Below are positions 60,257 to 64,000 of a stretch of 64,000 nt of DNA, one piece after another. This DNA comes from Chloroflexi bacterium OHK40 (GTDB lineage Bacteria > Chloroflexota > Chloroflexia > Chloroflexales > Chloroflexaceae). The stretch's first letter is position 1, and every line of letters starts with the position of its first letter. The stretch covers positions 1 to 64,000 of the forward strand of contig SFCB01000095.1 of assembly GCA_004367505.1 (NCBI GenBank). Reading direction: 5' to 3'. The position numbers were made by a program, and so were the translations under genes. The notes under the pieces are model-generated. The model saw only the letters and a list, made by a program, of their open reading frames with translations. It was not told where the DNA came from and ran no database searches.

Positions 60257-61513
60257 ATGAAGATTACGCGCGTTCGCTCCATTCTCACCGCACCCGACGG
60301 TATCGCCCTCGTCGTCGTAAAGGTCGAGACCGACCAGGATGGTCTCTACGGTCTCGGCTGCGCCACCTTCACCCAGCGCCCGACCCTGGTGGCCCGCGCC
60401 GTGGAGGAGTACCTCGATCCGCTGCTCGCCGGCCGCGACCCGGCCAATATCGAGGACCTCTGGCGCCTGATGTACCTCAACTCCTACTGGCGCAATGGGC
60501 CCGTGCTCAACAATGCCATCAGCGGCGTCGATATGGCCCTCTGGGATATCAAGGGCAAAGTAGCCGGGATGCCGGTCTACGACCTGATCGGCGGAAAGTG
60601 CCGTGAGGCCGCGATGGTCTACCGGCACGCCGATGGCCGCGATCCTCAGGAGGTGCTCGAGAACGTCCTGAAGTACCAGGAGCAGGGCGCCCTGGCTGTG
60701 CGCTGCCAGATGGGTGGCTATGGCGGCCGGGTAAAGGAGATCACCCGGGCTACTGCCGCCCCCAGCGAGGCGGCCCCACAAGCCACCCACCGGGGCGCCA
60801 CCCCCGACCGCCCGGCCAGCGCCTTTCCCGGAGCCTACTACGACCCCGACGCCTACGCTCGCTCGGTGGTGGCGCTGTTCGACTACGTGCGCCCCCGGGT
60901 GGATGCCGGGCTCTTCCTGCTCCACGATATCCACGAGCGCCTCGCGCCGATCGACTCCATCCGCCTCGCCCGGGCCCTCGAACCCTACCGCCTCTTCTTT
61001 CTCGAAGACCCTCTGGCACCCGACCAGATCGAGTGGTTCCGCCGCCTGCGCGAGCAGAGCGCCACCCCGATCGCCATGGGCGAACTGCACATCAACCCGG
61101 TCGAGTGGCGCGCCCTGGTGGCCGAGCAACTGATCGACTTTGTGCGCGCTCACCTCTCGGCGATCGGCGGCTTTACCCCCGCCCGGAAACTCGCCGCGCT
61201 CTGCGAGGCCTTCGGCGTGCGCACTGCCTGGCACGGCCCCGGCGATGTCTCGCCGATCGGCCATGCCGCGAACCTCCACCTTGATCTCGCGAGCCCCAAC
61301 TTCGGCATCCAGGAGGTGATCCGCTTCGGCGAGCCCCTCCGTGAGGTCTTCCCCGGCACCCCCGAGCTGCGCGACGGCTACCTCTGGGCCAACGATCAGC
61401 CGGGCTGGGGCGTGGACCTCAACGAGGAGCTTGCCGCAAAGTACCCGATCGAGGTCACACCCGTGCTCTGGACCCAGAGCCGCTGGCCCGACGGGACGCT
61501 CTGGACGCCCTAG
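60257..61513 (+). CDS. D-mannonate dehydratase-like enzyme, ManD/RspA type
   Basis: A 418-residue enolase-superfamily protein of the ManD group. RNGPVLNNAISGVDMALWDI and the CREAAMVYRHADG loop are ManD hallmarks. The metal and catalytic residues are in LLHDIHERLAP (Asp and His), FFLEDPLAPDQ (Glu), MGELHINPVEW (Glu) and TAWHGPGDVSPIGHAAN (His). Family members dehydrate D-mannonate and/or D-gluconate at high or low rates. The run of Ala/Pro-rich residues near 165-190 corresponds to the variable 150s loop region. It ends the plus-strand sugar-acid operon. Confidence 0.86.
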   Translation: MKITRVRSILTAPDGIALVVVKVETDQDGLYGLGCATFTQRPTLVARAVEEYLDPLLAGRDPANIEDLWRLMYLNSYWRNGPVLNNAISGVDMALWDIKGKVAGMPVYDLIGGKCREAAMVYRHADGRDPQEVLENVLKYQEQGALAVRCQMGGYGGRVKEITRATAAPSEAAPQATHRGATPDRPASAFPGAYYDPDAYARSVVALFDYVRPRVDAGLFLLHDIHERLAPIDSIRLARALEPYRLFFLEDPLAPDQIEWFRRLREQSATPIAMGELHINPVEWRALVAEQLIDFVRAHLSAIGGFTPARKLAALCEAFGVRTAWHGPGDVSPIGHAANLHLDLASPNFGIQEVIRFGEPLREVFPGTPELRDGYLWANDQPGWGVDLNEELAAKYPIEVTPVLWTQSRWPDGTLWTP

Positions 61514-61531
61514 CGTAACGACAGGCTACCA

Positions 61532-61633
61532 GCAGGGCCGGATCACGCCGGCGCAGGCCGGCTTCGCCGAGCAGAGCCTGCGGCTTCAGCCGCCGGGCGT
61601 GCGCTCCCGCCGGGCGTGCGATCCGGCCCCTGC
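61532..61633. repeat. Palindromic, cruciform-like intergenic element
   Basis: The ends are inverted repeats, GCAGGGCCGGATC (61532-61544) and GATCCGGCCCCTGC (61620-61633), differing by one inserted base. Between them are a GCGGCTTCAGCCGC palindrome (about 61579-61592) and two copies of CGCCGGGCGTGCG (61591-61603 and 61608-61620). A related core is found at 23481-23520. It resembles REP-type elements. The rest of the 329-base gap before the SpoVS gene shows a possible -10 (TAGATA, near 61701) and no other gene. Confidence 0.7.
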
Positions 61634-61842
61634 TCCACACGCGCCACCCCTATACCCTCCATCCATCACTGGCCCGCCTGCCTACGGTGGTACGGTCCGT
61701 GCTAGATAACCCCGCAACGTCGTCTGGCGACGTCGGGATGGCCGCGCTCCGCCGTGGCTGAACGGCAGCACCAGCGACGAAGCGTGGCTCCCATGCACGG
61801 AGCCGCGAACTACCTCGCAAGCAGACCACGGGAGGGCACGGC

Positions 61843-62175
61843 ATGTCGACCCAACTTGAACCAGTTCCGGGCACACAGCACGATCGGCGGGTCGTGGTGC
61901 TCAAGGTTGCCCGCAGCTCACGGCCCTCGGCCCTGGCCGGCGCCATTGCCGGCGTCATTCGCGAAGGGGCCATCGCGGAAGTTCAGGCGATCGGGGCTGC
62001 CGCCGTCAATCAGGCGGTCAAGGCGATCGCGCTGGCGAGTCGCTACCTCGAGGGCGACGCGATTCAGATCGCCTTCGTCCCGCTCTTCGCCGATGTTGCC
62101 ATTGGCGGCGAGGAGCGCACCGCCATCCGCCTGGTGGTTAGCCCGCGCGATCCGGCGCTTGCTGTACAGCGCTGA
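61843..62175 (+). CDS. spoVS: SpoVS-family protein
   Basis: A 110-residue protein with the stage V sporulation protein S (Alba-like) domain across residues 15-105: VLKVARSSRPSALAGAIAGV at the start, then EVQAIGAAAVNQAVKAIALA and a final GEERTAIRLVV. SpoVS acts in spore coat and septum development in Bacillus, but homologues occur in non-sporulating Chloroflexota and Deinococcota, where they are thought to bind nucleic acid. GGGAGG lies 12 bases before the ATG. No neighbouring gene hints at a specific role. Confidence 0.93.
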   Translation: MSTQLEPVPGTQHDRRVVVLKVARSSRPSALAGAIAGVIREGAIAEVQAIGAAAVNQAVKAIALASRYLEGDAIQIAFVPLFADVAIGGEERTAIRLVVSPRDPALAVQR

Positions 62176-62256
62176 CGCTGCCTACCTCCGACTCTGCCCC
62201 CGAGGCTCCTGCGAAGGCAACGCCTGGCGCTTCAACCCCTCGCGCGCGAAGCGCGC

Positions 62257-63543
62257 TCACCCTGGTCCCGACGCCACCCCGGATTCCGCTGCCGGGGTGC
62301 GCCCACGGAAGGCCAGCCAGAAGACCAGTGCGCTCAGCGCGGTGATGGCGGTGCTCAGGAGAAAGAGCTCCCGGTAGCCCACCCGGGCAGCCAGGTAGCC
62401 CCCGCCAAAAGCCAGAGCGGTAAAGCAGATCCCGGCCGCCATCTCGGTGACGCCCGAGACGAGCGCGCGCCGGGTGGGCGGGACCAACTCCAGGAAATAG
62501 ACCACCGAGGCGGCGTAGCGGATCCACGAGATGCCGATGACGCTCACGAAGCTGAACCCGGCGGCGCCCCAGTGGGGGATGAGCGCAAGCGGCAGCAAAC
62601 AGATCGCCGAGGCGATGGTGGAGCCGATCACCACGGCGAAGTTCCCGAAGCGCCCGGTGAGCGCGCTGGTGGCCAGCGCGGCTGGCGCGCCGAGAAGCCG
62701 GCCGAGGGCGATGATCACGCCGATCTGGGCGGTGGGCACCTGGAGCTGGGAGTCGAGGTAGACGTTGAAGAAGGTGCTCATGGCGGCGATCCCGGCCACC
62801 TGAAGCATGCGCGCAAGGGCGATCAGTGCCAGAAGGCCCCCCACCGAGCCGATTGCGAGCGCGATACCGCCGCGCCCCAACGGCGCCCCTGCGGCGTCGG
62901 GGGCCAGTTCAGGGCGCGCTGCGCGCAGCACCAGCATGGCGACCAGCAGGCCAAGACCTGCCACAAACAGGGCGCCCCGGAAGGGGCGAGCCTCCGTGAG
63001 GCTCGCCCCGGTAGCTGCGGCGATCAGCGCGGGCAAGAGCCCGCCTGTCAGGCTCCCGGCGAAGGCGGCGAGCGAGAGGAGCGCCGTCTGCAGCGAGAAG
63101 ACCCGGGTGCGCTGTGTTCCGGCCACAATGCTCATCACGAATGGCGCCGTGTTCACGAAGAAGAGCGCCAGGCCGAGGTAGAGCAGCGCCATCTGGGCGA
63201 GCAGCCAGGGCAGGCGGGCCGCCTCTGCCAGCAGGTCGGCCAGGGGCAGGAGCAGACTGCCGGCCAGCATGAGCCCGAGGCCGGCCAGCATGAGCGTGCG
63301 ACTACTCCAACGATCCCCCAGCAGGCCGGCGGGGAGACTGGCGAGCGCGAAGGAGAGGGTTCCGGCAGCGTTGACGAGCCCGATCAGCTCGGGGCCGAGC
63401 CCCAGGCGTACCAGGTAGAGGTTGAGCAGCACCGCGTAGATTCCGCCGTCAACCGCGAAGCCTACCAGGGCGACTGCGGCAAAATACCGCAGCACTGTCG
63501 GACTCACCGGGCGGAGCAGCTCTGCATAGCGGCTTGTGGACAC
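62257..63543 (-). CDS. Major facilitator superfamily transporter
   Basis: A 428-residue membrane protein with about twelve hydrophobic helices and the MFS loop-2/3 signature, LPAGLLGDRWSSRTLMLAGL, near residue 75. The second half repeats the pattern (PTAQIGVIIALGRLLGAP). It belongs to the drug/sugar efflux-like group, but the substrate cannot be told. GTG start with GAGGAG about 11 bases upstream. A TATAAT on the minus strand near 63583-63588 is a plausible -10, without a good -35. Confidence 0.85.
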   Translation of the reverse strand: MSTSRYAELLRPVSPTVLRYFAAVALVGFAVDGGIYAVLLNLYLVRLGLGPELIGLVNAAGTLSFALASLPAGLLGDRWSSRTLMLAGLGLMLAGSLLLPLADLLAEAARLPWLLAQMALLYLGLALFFVNTAPFVMSIVAGTQRTRVFSLQTALLSLAAFAGSLTGGLLPALIAAATGASLTEARPFRGALFVAGLGLLVAMLVLRAARPELAPDAAGAPLGRGGIALAIGSVGGLLALIALARMLQVAGIAAMSTFFNVYLDSQLQVPTAQIGVIIALGRLLGAPAALATSALTGRFGNFAVVIGSTIASAICLLPLALIPHWGAAGFSFVSVIGISWIRYAASVVYFLELVPPTRRALVSGVTEMAAGICFTALAFGGGYLAARVGYRELFLLSTAITALSALVFWLAFRGRTPAAESGVASGPG

Positions 63544-63691
63544 CGAGGGTGGGCTCCTCAGGAAGGGTACGCGGGGGTCGCCCTATTATACTACGGGCGC
63601 CCCGATTGGCCCCACGACTCGCCGCCTGGCGCGGAGGCCCACACCGCTCCGCTTCGTCTCTAGCCGTGGCGCCTACGGGCCTCCCCAACCT

Positions 63692-64000
63692 CTACCGGGG
63701 CTCGGTAGCGCCTGGAAACACTCTGTCGTGGGCCTGCCAGAGTGCCTCCACACTCACAAAGCGGAAGCCCCGTGGCGCCAGCCGGGCGAGCATTGCATCG
63801 GTCAGGCCGGCTACGGGTGGGCCGCCAAGGGCCTCATGCAGCACAATCAGATCCCCTCCGCGGGCCTGTTGGACCACCTGGCGCACCGCGACCGTCTGCG
63901 GGATAAGCCAGTGAATGGGTACAAGGCTGCCGAGCACCGGCCGGTAGCCCCATGCGAGCAGCTTGCGCACCAGACCACCGCTCAAGTGGCCGAAGGGCGG
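63692..64000 (-). CDS. Polysaccharide deacetylase-like protein (partial, C-terminal end)
   Basis: The frame is open to the right edge; about 102 codons are visible. It reads PPFGHLSGGLVRKLLAWGYR then PVLGSLVPIHWL, matching the RPPxG motif of the NodB homology domain, and later GDLIVLHEALGG, the usual position of the last conserved His. The C-terminal VSVEALWQAHDRVFPG completes the domain. Such enzymes deacetylate chitooligosaccharides, peptidoglycan or other polysaccharides. The N-terminal catalytic Asp and metal-binding His are outside the window. Confidence 0.8.
   Translation of the reverse strand, partial: PPFGHLSGGLVRKLLAWGYRPVLGSLVPIHWLIPQTVAVRQVVQQARGGDLIVLHEALGGPPVAGLTDAMLARLAPRGFRFVSVEALWQAHDRVFPGATEPR

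Overview
The window is GC-rich, roughly two thirds G+C, and densely coded. It carries no rRNA, tRNA, CRISPR array or insertion sequence that I can recognise. A Uma2-type nuclease, a SpoVS homologue, a very large SARP/BTAD-AAA-TPR regulator, tandem HtrA-like proteases and the gene style all suggest a filamentous member of the Chloroflexota (class Chloroflexia). This is inference from gene content, not a phylogenetic result. The gene complement is mostly catabolic: cyclitols, sugar acids, diols and short alkanes.

Layout. 1-2.1 kb: the start of a probable response regulator and two tandem HtrA-like proteases (minus strand). 2.3-6.1 kb: a metal/anion block with a decayed ArsP-like permease, a cysteine-free ArsR repressor divergent from a SulP transporter, then a metal-type MerR regulator and a CopZ-N-like metallochaperone. 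6.2-7.9 kb: a DUF190-CBS protein and a CrcB fluoride channel. 8.2-11.3 kb: Uma2, a permuted ATP-grasp-like protein and a TauE exporter.

11.3-24.8 kb (minus strand): a myo-inositol operon, iolG2-iolB-iolC-iolD-ABC transporter-mmsA-iolE-iolG1, preceded by a LacI regulator with its own promoter and operators. 24.9-28.4 kb (minus): KDPG aldolase plus a B12-dependent diol/glycerol dehydratase whose large and medium subunits are fused. 28.9-32.4 kb: the large SARP-type ATPase regulator. 32.4-35.2 kb: small unknown genes, a double GNAT acetyltransferase and a CpXC-type zinc protein with a perfect consensus promoter.

35.2-41.6 kb (minus): a soluble diiron monooxygenase operon with propane-monooxygenase gene order (prmA hydroxylase alpha, prmB reductase, prmC hydroxylase beta, prmD coupling protein, dedicated groEL). 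Its probable promoter carries two perfect 9-bp direct repeats spaced 11 bp apart just upstream of the -10, which is the architecture of SARP targets.

41.7-61.5 kb: two divergent sugar-acid operons. The minus operon encodes a sugar dehydrogenase, a GntR regulator, a uronate-dehydrogenase-like protein, a galactonate-dehydratase-like enzyme, a lactonase and KDG kinase. The plus operon encodes a complete family-5 (Dpp-type) ABC transporter, a mutarotase-like protein, three enolase-superfamily dehydratases, a UxuA-type mannonate dehydratase and a second uronate-dehydrogenase-like protein. A promoter overlapped by a perfect inverted repeat lies between them. With the KDPG aldolase near 28 kb these genes could make a semi-phosphorylative Entner-Doudoroff route. 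61.8-64 kb: SpoVS, an MFS exporter and the end of a polysaccharide deacetylase.

The inositol (MmsA), diol dehydratase and propane oxidation modules can all plausibly deliver propionyl-CoA or propionaldehyde-level carbon, which may explain their clustering.
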